Of a stretch of 29,450 nucleotides of DNA, positions 10,374 through 22,130 are shown piece by piece (positions within the stretch are counted from its first letter, which is position 1; every line of letters begins with the position of its first letter). The notes under the pieces were generated by a model that was not told the origin of the DNA, did not search any database, and saw nothing but the letters and a program-made list of their open reading frames with translations. This DNA comes from Phallusia fumigata (Eukaryota; Chordata; Ascidiacea; Phlebobranchia; Ascidiidae). The DNA is taken from contig QXVZ01003255.1 of assembly GCA_008931825.1 (NCBI GenBank), positions 1 to 29,450 on the forward strand. Direction: 5' to 3'. Both the position numbers and the translations under genes were made by a program.

Positions 10374-13300
10374 TTACCAAATCCGACCACCCTGGTATGC
10401 CGGATGTGCTTCTCTATAGGCTGCGCGTTCATCAGCCAATTTCTGACTTTCCTCAAGCATTTTTTGATCCTTCAGTTCATTTTCTTTTCTCTGTCGTTCT
10501 CGGATTATTAGGTCTCGCTTGGCGAGATTCTGTGCACCCTTTTGTTCATCAACAACAACCACTGGTAAACGACTGACTGAAAATGCGGCTCCATACATTA
10601 CTGCTTCTCCATCGAGAAACCAGTCAACAACTTTCTGAACACAGTCCTCTGTTGCGAACAAAACCCAAGCAGCTCCTGTTGGTTTTCTCATTATTGGATC
10701 TTTGACGATGTAAACGTCACACACTTGGCAATCAGCTTCCATTTCCAGCATTCCCTCAAGTCTTTGCACTGTTGCTGTGCCAGGCAATTGGTTGATATAC
10801 ACTCCTTTCTGTCGCTCCTCAGCAACTTTTAGCCAAGCCGGGGCATCAGATCCAACAATTCCACTCCATTCTGCTGAAGTAAATGACGTACACATCTTTT
10901 CAGTTGTGTTAAGACCCATATTTTTTTCTAGACCAGCTCCAACTGAAAGAAAATCAGCCAAGTTTGCTGAATCTTGGCAAATCTTACCAAAGTCAGTCTT
11001 GATTGCAATGGAGTTTAATGCCTTTACGGCAAAACCAACCGCACCTCCCAAGTTAGTGAGGTTGACAATAAGCTTTACTGGTAACACAGGAATAGGTTCA
11101 TCGCTACTTTCGATGTCAACCCCAAGTGTAGTTGCCAAATTGGTCAAGACATCATTAGCCTCATCATCATCTAAACCATTCTTTTGGTTGCTTGCATCCA
11201 AAGACACAAGACCTCTTTCTGCTGTACCACTTTTAAAAGCATTGACAAGTGAAGTGATACCAGGACAGGTAAGATGATTATTGGCAATCGAAACAACTTG
11301 CATGTTAGAAGCTGATGAAGCTGACATGGTCAATTTGGAGAGAGCCTCTGCTCCATCATCCTTGATAGCGTTGTTGGCAACATCCAACACCTTGAGTGGG
11401 TGGCTTTGTGCCTTTATTAACTGCTCGTCAATGGACATAAGAGCTACATCGGTCAACCTGTTCGATGAAAGGTCAAGGCTGAAAAGATTATGAAGTGGTG
11501 CACCAACACGACCAAAAGCTTCTGATATAGGTTTTGCATCTGCGTCTGTAATTCCACAGTTTCCAAGACCTAAAGTCTGAAACTGATGTTTTGAGTCTGA
11601 GCCCACTATTGCTGACAGAACCCCTGTGTTGCTTAACTTTATTCCGTCCATTGAAAGGTGGGACAAGGTCTGCGGGATTGTGGACAGGTTAGTCAATGAG
11701 GCTGGCGTTATTCTTGACTTCCTAATGTTAAGGTTAGTTAGGTTCTGAAAGCAGTTAGCAAGCAAACTAGGAAGGTATTCAACTTCAAGTAATGACAAAT
11801 TCAGGCTTTTTACATTTGAAGATGTACCTTTAGAGCATATGATATCAATAGCTTCAAGACCAGCAGATGAGATTTCTACATTCCCAGTTAAATTTAACAT
11901 CTCTAGTCTGCCCAGACATCCTGGTGAAGATTTGGCTAATTTAACAAAGACTTCGTCAACGAGTCCACAATTATTGATATCCAGGTCCCTGAGGTTAAGA
12001 GGTGGTAGAGTTTCATCAGTAAAGGCCTGTTCATCTTTTATTTTAACCCCACCAAGTATAAGTTTGTCAAGAGTATTAGCAGCAGCGATCATCTTTACCA
12101 ATGAATTTAAATTGGTTGTACAGTTTTGCGATCCCCCAATGTTTAATTCATTAAGGGAAGAGTTTGCCTGAACACCTGAAACCAATGCATCCCAACCTGC
12201 AGCATTTAATCCTGTACTGTTTAGGTTTAAAGATGCCAAACAACAGTTTGGGTTTTCCAGTACCAAAGATAAATCGATACCAAGTTGCTGTCCATCATTC
12301 ACATGGTTGCTTGATATATTGAGGTAGCTTAAAGGCAAGGTTGCATTGGAATAGCCTTGTCGCATTGCTTCCAATAGTCCGTGAACATTCATTGCACCAC
12401 ATCCACTTATGTCCAAATACGTAAGGGACTCAGAGGAGCTAACCGATGTTGAAAGACATCTGTTCAGAGATTCTTTTCCAAAATTATTACTTGCAACATT
12501 AAGCCATTTAAGGTTCTTACTGCTTGATATATATTTTCCAAGATGTTCTGCACATTCCGCATCAGCCATGTTGTCTGACAAGTTGAGGCATTCCACACAA
12601 TCATGCATAGATAAAATTGTTAGAATCGCACGCACTGAAACTGGACCAGAATGATTTCCACTGATATCCAACTTTCTTAACATAGGCATCGCTGCCACTA
12701 TTTCTGCAATCTCAGGTAAAGACCTTTCCAGATAAAGAGCATTTGAGTCTGCTGCTAATGTTACTAGTTGTTGGTTGTCTGTTACATTGCACGCAAAACG
12801 CATGGCTGAATGCAACTTAATATCACCCTCAGTGTCGCAGTGTTCTAAGACTGGTTTGTGTGCAGTTGTGGGTCCTGAGCTTGGTGCAATAATGGGACCA
12901 CTCTGTTCCATTTCATTTGATGATAAATCAGGGTTTATTTTGTCCTCTGATGTGAGTCCAGAAGCATCCACTCTGTTATTTAAGGGAACAGCCTTTGTGA
13001 TATTTGCATCTTCACCTTTGTCCTGTTGCTCATTGTAACATGAAGCATTGGTAGCAGGTTCTGCTGTCAATGATGCAATAACATCGTTTACTACAATGCC
13101 ACTTAAAAGATTTTCAGCAGCATCCATGTCAACAAAACTTGAATCACTTGAGTAGTGGCTACATCTACTGCCGTTGTTAGGTTTGACATCCACATCATTA
13201 GCTGAAGGCACAACAGGGTATACATCAGATTGTTCTGATTTATTGGCAGTTTCAGATGATTTTTCTTTTGTATCGGGTTCAGGTTTTTTATTTAGTATGG

Positions 13301-14179
13301 TGTCATTGTGCTCATGATCAGTAGGCATTTTAACTGAATGTTTAGATGTTTCTGCTAAGATATTTTGCTCTGATGGTAATTCATTCGGTGTCATTACATT
13401 GCCAGCATTCCCAGCATGATCATTTGCTGTTTTCTTGTGGGCCAACTTNAGTGGCTACATCTACTGCCATTGTTAGGTTTGACATCCACATCATTAGCTG
13501 AAGGCACAACAGGGTATATATCAGATTGTTCTGATTTATTGGCAGTTTCAGATGATTTTTCTTTTGTATCGGGTTCAGGTTTTTTATTTAGTGTGGTGTC
13601 ATTGTGCTCATGATCAGTAAGCAACTTAACCGAATGTTTAGATGTTTCTGCTAAGATATTTGGCTCTGATGGTAATTCATTCGGTGTCATTACATTGCCA
13701 GCATTCCCAGCGTGATCATTTGCTGTTTTCTTGTGGGCCAACTTGTTGAATTCTGACTTTTTATTCACATTTTTATCAGGTTGTTCATGTTGTTTTCTTG
13801 CACTGCTTTCAGCATTAACATTGGCATCAGATGACAGAATTTCATTAATTGTTTGACGACTATTGTTAACAACGGCTTCTTGTTGTCGTTGCAATATTTC
13901 ATTTTTAGAAATTCCAATTTCTGGATCATCAGTTGGAAAATTGGTTTCTAGCACAAGGCTACTCTCATCTATGTTAACATTTTCTTCCAACAATATAACT
14001 TCCTCTTCTACAGTGCCATCGCCATCACTTCTTCTGTATTTTGAGTTCGTTGTTTTGCATTCAACATTTTGCTGATTTGGATTTGTTGCTATGGGTATTG
14101 CCTGAGGACTTGGAATGTTTGGCGTTGATTTATTATTGTTTGGCGAAACTAGCACTGCAGTACTTGACCCACATCCCAT
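10374..14179 (-). CDS. MGCGSS-start leucine-rich-repeat protein with C-terminal RRM-like domain
   Basis: Read from ATG at 14177-14179 to the stop at 10374, with one copy of the 296-bp doublet removed, this is a single open frame of 1,169 codons without introns. It starts MGCGSS, where Gly2 and Cys3 fit N-myristoylation plus palmitoylation, predicting membrane attachment. Residues to about 390 are Ser/Asn/Glu-rich and probably disordered. Residues about 400-915 hold many LRRs of the ribonuclease-inhibitor/RanGAP type (LRKLDISGN, VECLNLSDN, LKWLNVASNN, LFSLDLSSN). At about 1027-1107 lies an RRM-like fold with VYINQLP as RNP2 and TGAAWVLF as RNP1, followed by a charged helix and the end AYQGGRIW. 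I do not recognise an orthologue. A join at N 13449 breaks the raw frame. Scaffold or RNA-linked roles are guesses. Confidence 0.85.
13154..13448 (-). repeat. Haplotype doublet in the LRR gene, copy A
   Basis: These 295 bases recur at 13450-13744 with several substitutions, some changing residues in the disordered N-terminal region (for example SEQNIL versus SEPNIL). The single N at 13449 separates them. The offset of 296 is not a multiple of three, so the raw sequence is out of frame across the join; using either copy alone restores one frame. Confidence 0.9.
13450..13744 (-). repeat. Haplotype doublet in the LRR gene, copy B
   Basis: This is the second reading of 13154-13448. It is continuous with the MGCGSS start, whereas copy A is continuous with the LRR part. 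The two are best explained as alleles placed in series rather than a real coding duplication. Confidence 0.9.
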
Positions 14180-14281
14180 TTCACCACAAAGTTAAACTAT
14201 ATTTTAAGTCTGGGCATTTTAATGTTTACACCACTTTCTGCTAAAGAAAAGCAAATGTGTTGAGTGTAAATGTGTTAAATA

Positions 14282-14763
14282 TGAGTGGTTTTATTTTAAT
14301 GCACATACTTTGTTTGTGACTAACAACTAGGTTTTAGTGTCTAAAATTTATGATAAAAGCTTCACAAAAGCAAAACATTAGTTTTCTGCAAAACTAAGCT
14401 TCATCGTTGGCAAGGATACTGCTTACGAATTTCTCCACAACGACTGATGCAATATTTTTTTAATTATTGTTTTCAATGTTGGCTTTTATGGGGAAGGTGG
14501 TACGCACGTTAACAACTATAATACTCTCTGTTATGGCAATAGAACAAACAATCTTAGGAATAAATGAAAATGGCCTCGGTCTTTATCAAGTCTTTGAACC
14601 GCTTAATATGTAGTGTTAAATTTACCGCTCTTAGCTGTGTGTTGTTCAGTCTTGGTTGGTCGTAGGTGTTAATGAAATCCTTGCATGATTAAACTTTGCT
14701 GAACTCATCGCCAATTTTAAGCGGCATTTTAAATTGCTTGCTCAGAAAGACCGCATAACATTT
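14282..14763 (+). repeat. Haplotype doublet upstream of the LRR gene, copy A
   Basis: About 480 bp ending at N 14764 recur at 14765-15252, differing by a few substitutions and a small insertion near 15121. It lies about 100 bp upstream of the LRR gene's start codon, so its promoter may be inside. No other gene is seen. Confidence 0.85.
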
Positions 14764-14764
14764 N

Positions 14765-15252
14765 AGGAGTGGTTTTATCTTAATGCACATACTTTGTTTG
14801 TGACTCACAACTAGGTTTTAGTGTCTAAAATTTATGACAAAAGCTTCACAAAAGCAAAACATTAGTTTTCTGCAAAACTAAGCTTCATCGTTGGCAAGGA
14901 TACTGCTTACGAATTTCTCCACAACGACTGATGCAATATTTTTTTAATTATTGTTTTCAATGTTGGCTTTTATGGGGAAGGTGGTACGCACGTTAACAAC
15001 TATAATACTCTCTGTTATGGCAATAGAACAAACAATCTTAGGAATAAATGAAAATGGCCTCGGTCTTTATCAAGTCTTTGAACCGCTTAATATGTAGTGT
15101 TAAATTTACCGCTCTTAGCTGTTCTTGGGTGTTGTTCAGTCTTGGTTGGTCGTAGGTGTTAATGAAATCCTTGCATGATTAAACTTTGCTGAACTCATCG
15201 CCAATTTTAAGCGGCATTTTAAATTGCTTGCTCAGAAAGACCGCATAACATT
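14765..15252 (+). repeat. Haplotype doublet upstream of the LRR gene, copy B
   Basis: This second reading of 14282-14763 starts right after N 14764 and runs on into unique sequence that leads to the LINE-ORF1-like gene. Confidence 0.85.
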
Positions 15253-15352
15253 AATTTGACAACAAAATGCGGCAAATTGAAAACATACAGTGTTATTTTT
15301 TTCAAGCGACAACGCACATTTAAAAAATATACCGCACAACGAGTATGTAAAA

Positions 15353-15931
15353 CTACGTGTGAAAATCGTTTTCAACATTGTATGGCGTCCCATTCAAGTA
15401 CAGTTTAGCCTGCAATAACACTTCCGTTTTGTCTCGAAAGTTTGCAAACCGGACGACAATTTTTCGTCCCTCGTTCTTCTCCTTTGTCCCTGGCACCCGG
15501 CGTCCAAATCGACGAACTTCTTCAATGTCTCGGTCATCGTATGTCAAAGAGAGTTTCTTCACAAAAAGCTCACGAACCATTGATTCCAGGTTTTCGTCAT
15601 CGCGTTCCGGAATCCCGCTGACAATGAGGTTTCTCTCCCGGGAAAAGCGGTCCACGCGGCCCAAGCTACCCTGCTGCGCCGCCAGGCCACTTTCTAATTC
15701 TCCAACTGCGTTTTGAAGCTTATGCTGGACGTCTAATAAGCGCTGCTGCTCACGATTTAGATCTCCCACTGCCGACACCAATTCATTAAGCTTGCTTGCT
15801 GTGTGGGTATGAATGCTCCAAAGGCCGGACATTGTTATGAGCAAAAGTCCAGTCATGACCACAACAGGACTAGTTATTACTGCCAAGGGAGCAAAAGCTC
15901 GGCGGCCTTCGACTTTTGGTCGGTCTGTCAT
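15353..15931 (-). CDS. LINE ORF1-like protein with N-terminal membrane segment
   Basis: A 192-codon ORF starts at ATG 15929-15931. Residues about 13-38 are strongly hydrophobic (LAVITSPVVVMTGLLLITMSGLW) and predict one transmembrane helix. Residues about 45-95 are heptad-like and rich in Leu, Gln and Glu (coiled coil). Residues about 99-180 match the RNA-binding core of LINE ORF1/transposase-22 proteins: RNLIVSGIPE, an acidic ESMVRELF helix, EEVRRFGRR, then RKIVVRFANFRDK. ORF1 proteins bind retrotransposon RNA as coiled-coil multimers. No endonuclease or reverse transcriptase follows on this strand and no poly(A) tail is evident. It is either an ORF1 remnant or a host gene derived from one; a membrane anchor is unusual. 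No intron is needed. Confidence 0.65.
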   Translation of the reverse strand: MTDRPKVEGRRAFAPLAVITSPVVVMTGLLLITMSGLWSIHTHTASKLNELVSAVGDLNREQQRLLDVQHKLQNAVGELESGLAAQQGSLGRVDRFSRERNLIVSGIPERDDENLESMVRELFVKKLSLTYDDRDIEEVRRFGRRVPGTKEKNEGRKIVVRFANFRDKTEVLLQAKLYLNGTPYNVENDFHT

Positions 15932-17273
15932 AGTTTACATCGTGCTGGAAAACAGATATAGGTACAAAACGTAGAAAAGTAAAATTTTGAATAAATTTGT
16001 CATGTTAATTGCAGCTTATTGCCTAGTTAGGCGATACCACGCGCCCAACAATGAACACTTAGAAATGCGTCTTATCTGTCATAGCATACTTGTACATTAG
16101 ACCCAAATATTGTGCGAATTTAAAACTGGTTTGAAGCGTATTTTAAGTTTTGTCGTAAAACCTGCTTTCCTAGGCAAAACCCTTCTAAATGAGATAACTT
16201 GCAAATGTAGAGCTACGTTTACATTCTCGCTACAACAAACTACATTTAAATTTTACTTTTGCTTCCAGGTAAAAACTTTCGAAACTCCGATTGAATGCGC
16301 TTCATTGAAAGCAATTTGCCACACAGCCCCGGGCAATTCAAAAATAATCATGTTTCAGTCGTTAACTGCACGACTTTGTGTAGAAGTCGATTGACAGGAC
16401 GGGAAATATAAAACAAGTTAAACCAGTGTTTGTGTCTCAGAAACTATAAATTTAATATCCTTAAAAAAGAGTTTTGCAAGATGCTTAGCAGAGATGGTTT
16501 GTTCTAAGTAATGTGATTTGTGGGTTTTCGCTAGGGCGCACTACAGGGCAAGGCATTTTTTCTTTTTAAATCTGGCCATCTCCGCAATTGTAATGCGACT
16601 TCCAAGGAAAAAAGGCATTTCGAAACGATGGACCGTCGGTTCTAAGCGTGTAATCATGTAATGTCTGCGTACAGTTTTGAGTTGTGCTTCTGTGTTCTTT
16701 TTTACGGAAAGACAGAACATTTAATTGTGCTTTTTATAATGCTTTGTAAGTGTAGATAGAATATAATGTTTTGAGTTCAGGACAATAAAATGTTTTCACC
16801 ATGCTGCTGATAGATAATGTAGTTTTGAAGGCTGATTAGACGATTTTGTATAAGTCTTAGTTTTGTACAAATCTTCTGTGAAATTTAACAAAGTACATAG
16901 GTAGTAGTTTCAAGTCAGTGTTAAAGAAAAAACATTCAAAATTTGGAATAAAGAATTAATTGTATTCTAAAATGTTCTACTCTGGAAATATATGTTCTCT
17001 TGTGTTAAGAACAAAGTTTGTTTGCTTTGCAGAACCAAGAAACCCTTATCATCAAGTTAGACGAAAGTTTGTTTGACATGAAGTGATTGAGCAACATTGT
17101 GCATACTTTTCTGAAGCATTTTTGTTTGGATTATTCTGTTGTTGCACAATTGCTTCCAAAAACAAGCCAGTGAGCTTCCTGATTTTAAGCCGATGAAGTG
17201 CTTCTAAACTCAAAACACCTTTGAAGACATTGTGTTCGTTCAAAGTGATTTGGATTATTCTGTGAAGTCCAAA
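15932..17273. other. Intergenic region upstream of the EGF-gene start
   Basis: No convincing gene is present; a 94-codon ORF at 16110-16394 has no recognisable motif. The 15-mer TTTGGATTATTCTGT occurs twice just before the EGF start codon (about 17127 and 17250). The region probably holds the promoter and 5' UTR of the EGF gene. Confidence 0.45.
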
Positions 17274-17832
17274 ATGGGATTTAAATCACTTCTTGCCCTT
17301 TCTTTGTGTTATTTTATTTTCGCTGGGCAACAAATTTTGTCATCAGGTATGCTGCCTGTGGTTGTAAAATCTAAAAAGTAGGGTTGTTTTAAAGTATTCT
17401 GACAAAAAAACAATAAGGTGTGCTACTGTTGATTTAAAAACCAAAAGCATTTGCGCTTTATGATAATGTTAACAGTTTTATCCCTACAGCTTGGGCATCT
17501 GTTTCAACTTACTGATCAACTTTCCCACGATTAGGCAACATAAACTCTTAAACAGTCCCAAAGTGGAGGGCTTATTTAAGCACCCTTGTTGCAGCCACTT
17601 ATTCTTCACTCAGACGGTTATTAACTAACCCAACCCTTTATGTGTCCTGTACAATTTTTGAGGTTTAAAATTTTGTGCACTCATAAAATATGTGTATTGT
17701 GGACGATATATTGTAGTTTTTGATTGCTTATGTTTCATTGCCATTGTTTTTAGCTATCAATTGTTCTTCCAAACGAGCTGCATGTGTACATGGGGAATGC
17801 ATAACCAACCAGCCGGGAGCAGATTACTGCAG
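17274..17832 (+). CDS. Secreted EGF-repeat protein, first two coding exons
   Basis: Exon 17274-17346 begins ATGGGATTTAAATC and encodes MGFKSLLALSLCYFIFAG, a typical signal peptide, ending in phase 1 before GTATGC. Exon 17754-17832 follows a TTTTTAG acceptor and encodes AINCSSKRAACVHGECITNQ and then PGADYC before GTAAGC. That is the first half of an EGF-like domain (C-x6-C-x4-C-x9-C), split after its fourth cysteine. The rest of the domain should lie in a following exon, which I could not find. The product would be secreted or the ectodomain of a membrane protein. Linkage to the EGF exons at 25832-26159 is plausible, same strand, but separated by about 8 kb and two N joins. Confidence 0.7.
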
Positions 17833-19444
17833 GTAAGCTATTTGCCTCGTAAACTCTCTTCTAATATTTGATACTTGGCCAATTGGCCTACGTTTGACAC
17901 ATCGCCACTCAGGCAAACAAATCCCAAATGGCCGTGTATGAAGAGAAGTTTTATTTGCCTTTAGCGCGTTTATTAAGTAGACGAGTGCATTCCAGGGAGG
18001 TGAGTGCTTCGAGACCTCGTAGGTCGTGCGTGTGTTCGTGCGCGCTGAAACTTGATATCACTGAGAATTGTCGAAGCAAGTGAACAAGTCTCTGTAACCC
18101 CAAACCAGGGCAATAACAGCGCCCCTTTTTGCGCCTAAACGCTTCCTTCGTTTGACTAGTGAACGAGTTTTAATGGAAACAGCCCGTCACTTGGGACACG
18201 AATATATTTTCAAATTCAAAACGGCAAATGAGTGGGATTGACTTTAGGCAGTATGTAATGTACAGGTGGTGCATGCTGTAATAACACTTGCTCCGGGGAT
18301 AATTTCTGCTTTTCTTGCCTAATAATAATAATCTAATCCGATTGGCCCATTTTCCTCATGCATTGTCCCCCCCTATTGTCTGCGTTTGCCGCCAAAAATT
18401 ATCCCATAGGGCGTCATAAATTCGAAATTATCTCGGTAGCATGCCGCCGGCCCTTTGTCTTTGTGCGCTGTGCGATTCATTCGATTCCTTGCGCTTGATT
18501 TGCGATTCACAAATAGGTCGAGTAGCGAAAATTCCATTTACGTCCATGAAAATGTGATTTAGTAAGATTGAGAGCCCCCGAAATTATTCAACTGCATAAC
18601 TAGCGTCGCAAAGTCAATAATGTAAATGTCTACCAACGATTTTGTAGTTTTAAAATTATAAAATGTTTTTTGGCAAACCCTAACCCCCTAAAGAGGGACA
18701 AAGGCACACAGTGATGACCCAAATTATCGCATCGCACAAAACGTACATATATTCTCACAAGACAAAATTATTACCAAAAACACAATATTTAACACATAAG
18801 TAATCTAAACGTTGTTGCCTAATGTGGTTGAAAGAACGACGAATTCACAAACAAAGTGTTTTCGGAGCTGGGTTCTGTCATCGACACACAAGCCGTAATC
18901 TGCGCTGTTCCTTTGTCAGCTATATCGGATATCGCATGTGTTTGGGTCGACCTACACGGCAGAGGGTTGTAATGTTTGTTTAACGCTTCCATTATGATTG
19001 ACCCCGACTGAAAACCACAGGCTCAACTTTACAATATCCCACATTGTCGACGTATTGTCACTTACACCCGACAATGGGCACAACACTGGCACAAGAAGCG
19101 GCATTTTTCTCTTATCATGGGCGCCTGACATGCCAAAGAATGAAGTGCTCTCAGCCTACGCGGACGATTAGGCAATTAAACACATACCTTTGTGTTGAAA
19201 TTCGCTGAGAAAGTTCAAACCTAGCGTATCACACTACGGTGTATGTCAACCTAGGAACTGCAATGTACCAACACATGTATAGTCTTTTACCTACTACGTA
19301 GTGTTGTCACAAGTTGTATAAAGTTTTGCATAAGTTGCACTTCCCGAAAGATTTATCTCGATGAGTTAAGCGCATTCAATTTTAGGTTACAATGTTAGAA
19401 CTTGTGTTTTCGTGCTTTGTTCATTCAAGAAACCTCTCCTTAGA
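17833..19444. other. Long intron or gap, first part
   Basis: No exon, RNA gene or coding repeat is recognised. It is A/T-rich, with one Su(H)-type word TTCTCACA at 18752-18759. A second-half EGF exon is expected between here and 25830 but was not seen. Confidence 0.4.
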
Positions 19445-20053
19445 CCGATAGCAGGCGTTTCCGAAAACCATTATATCGGATATCTAGTTACACAAATTCC
19501 TTTAATCGAATAATGGAAGGCATTTTAATGGCTTTCTTACGCTAGTATGGTGCAATGCTTCAATCAAGCGTACAGCTGTAACCCACCAGTAAATGTTGTT
19601 AAATAATAAATTGCCTGAACATGTAAAATATATGCAAGATACTTTATGTTTTCCGGGAAACAACACGTACAGCTTTTTTTTCTAAAAACTCATTTTGTAA
19701 AAGTGTAGTCACGTAGCTTGTCATGTGACATTTGCTAAATATAAAACAGTCAAGAAATGAGAAACTGTTATTTAAAGAGCATGCAATCCAGTTATAGTTC
19801 ACAAACAGAATCACCACAATCATCTCAAAACTTCATTGACGTCATAACAAAAAACATGAAGCCAAAATGACCTGCAGAATGTATCACAATTTGAATTGTT
19901 CCGTTTGCGGTTATGTAGTTGTTTTCCAACATTTTGAAGCATGTCTCGTGCTTGTAGCGAAGCATTGTTAAACAGACAACGTCGCCCGAGCGTCTGTGTT
20001 CGAATGGTTTCCTTTACAACAGATTGGCGACGCCATGGACTTCTGTCCTAAGT
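19445..20053 (+). repeat. Intronic block whose allele is misplaced at 2429-3034
   Basis: This 609-bp block is continuous with the surrounding sequence, with no N at its edges, so it is taken as the correctly placed copy. Its near-identical partner lies in the BCL11 intron between two N bases. Confidence 0.85.
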
Positions 20054-20058
20054 GAGAA

Positions 20059-21655
20059 CACTACGTCTCAACACAAACTTGTCCAATCAACCATGTTAAC
20101 ATACCTGTGTGTGATTAAAGTAGGTAGACTAACAGAAATTGTCCAGAAAACCTGACTTTACCGCATAAAAATACACGTGTGCTTTTGTATACAACACCAA
20201 AATATTCCAAATAAATTAGGGATCACGTTTTAACGAAACAGTGTCTGCTAAACGCGACAGTTTCCGATTGGTTTCGATTTGATTTTATTGTTCTAGTAGT
20301 AAATTATCATCACTTGTCTACCTGGGACAATATACCGGGTTGGTCGGGTGCTAGGTTGGCATGTAAGGGGATATTGTACAGGCGATTAGGCATGTTGCCC
20401 ACAGGATATTCGCTTCACTAGTTTGCGACCCATTGTTCAGCAGTTCCCCCTTTTTTGAGTGTCGTCTTGACGGTAACTGCACACAAACCACAAAATTTAG
20501 GGTCCCCCGTTTCTTAGCAACCACTATTCCCTATTGTAACTGACATGTCAAAGTACATTACACGTCGTTTTGGGTTTTCAAGCATTATTGGTTCATATTT
20601 TTTGTGAAACTTTTGTCAGTGTTTTCAATTCAAAACAAGGAACTACAACAGCGCATTAAATATATAGGCACCAAATTAAACTTAAAACACCAGAAGACAA
20701 CTACCTCATGGGTTTGAAATAAATTCTTATCTGGTTAACATCACACCAACATTAACGCGCGGCTTGAACCAACAGAGCGTAACGACCGCCAGACGACGAA
20801 TGGCAGGTGCACAACGGTCGTTTGTTTGTTCTATTATGACGCCGCTGAGCGCTCGACACCAGCGTAGCGACGTCCGCCCACAAATTGTCAGATCCAAATC
20901 AAACCAGTGCACTGTTTCTTACCGCGCGTGCGATATTTGTATTTGTGCCACATCGCACAACGCGAGGAGATATCTAATAGTAGATTTGTGTACACGACTT
21001 TGCTCAGCGGGGTATTTTTCCCCTGCGGTGTTGGAACTTGTATAATGTATCCGTTCCGACGAGCCGTTCTTTGACCAAATGCTTACGATGTTTGAATGTA
21101 AACAACAAACGAACTGTCCACAGTTGTTCGGAAATTACTGTACTAAAACAAACATCCCTTGCAATGCAAAAATCTAATATGTGATGTCATCGCTGGACAG
21201 TTCAGATTTAGAGTGATTATGAAAGGTGTACACATACTTTTAACATCACGATAATGAAGTGAAGTTTGCTGGGGTTTCAATGCAGCAGTTGTATTTGCTT
21301 TTAAGCTCATCGTAGTTGACCTTACTCGTATGCATCCTGATTAAACCGACCATCTCGTGTAAATGTTATTTCCGCTCTACCGTGGGAATGTACACAAACC
21401 TCTTTCCGCCCGACAAGCCACCCTAGTTCTTGCTGCATTGTCATGTTTTGTGAGCTCTGTCCGTAGCCTCTGTGGCGAATCGTGCTTTTTTAGAGCCCTG
21501 TCGGTTTAAGACTTCAAGATGACGCTTAAATGTGCCGTGATTTTGGCATAAATACATGAACAAAATACACAATGTTTTACAACGTGCGTATTGATTAACG
21601 TGTAAGTATTAGTAAGCACATACACACACTGCGTTTTTGTGAATTAGTTTTGCCT
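20059..21655 (+). repeat. 1.6-kb haplotype doublet in the EGF intron, copy A
   Basis: About 1,597 bp recur at 22131-23725 with scattered substitutions and short indels. Copy A is continuous with unique sequence on both sides. It contains a Su(H)-type CGTGGGAA at 21381-21388. Short ORFs present in both copies show no known motif. Confidence 0.9.
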
Positions 21656-22129
21656 CGTAACATCAACACAACCATTTACCAAGATACAAAGTAACATAGC
21701 AAATTGGGATACATCGTCCACAGTATGCATACAGACCGTATGCATACATGCCGTACAATCTTGGTGCTGTGAACACTAAAAAGTTATCGAAGCAAAACTG
21801 GGTGCTAAAAGTTGTCGGGTATGTGTCGGCAAGGCAGCGAGTTGGCGCTTCACAACCAGAAACACGATACACGATGCGAGGACTGCTCTTGCCTCAGGCT
21901 CCCAACATCGAACCGCTGGTCTTCTTAACCTGGAAATTAAGACGGTTTTGCCTTGACAATTACGCTCGGCTTTTCCTACTGACCAGCAAGCGGATTGTGG
22001 TATTAGCTCATGGGGTGTTATGGTTATGATTCTCTCTCCAAGGTTTTAAGTTCAATTTTGATTTAACGCTTGTTGTGTTCCGGACATTGATTAGGTTTTG
22101 TTGAGCGTTTGCATCTAGTTTTTGTAAGA
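21656..22129. other. Unique spacer between the two 1.6-kb copies
   Basis: No gene is recognised. It contains two copies of the palindrome GTATGCATAC (21723-21732 and 21738-21747) only five bases apart. Confidence 0.5.
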
Positions 22130-22130
22130 N

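Noticed and set aside
10777-13038. Plus-strand ORFs opposite the LRR gene
   Set aside because: They are mirror frames of the long LRR coding sequence, with no motifs of their own.
13394-13450. A real frameshift or separate gene start at 13445 in the LRR gene
   Set aside because: The apparent start is a TTG codon, and the break sits at N 13449 between two copies of the same segment. Reading one copy gives a single frame.
16110-16394. 94-codon ORF upstream of the EGF gene
   Set aside because: No motif, no plausible context, and a length possible by chance.
20764-21045. 93-codon ORF shared by both 1.6-kb copies (also 22871-23116)
   Set aside because: Both copies are open, but two alleles of non-coding DNA would also look alike. 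There is no recognisable motif, and the overlapping minus-strand frame is just as open.
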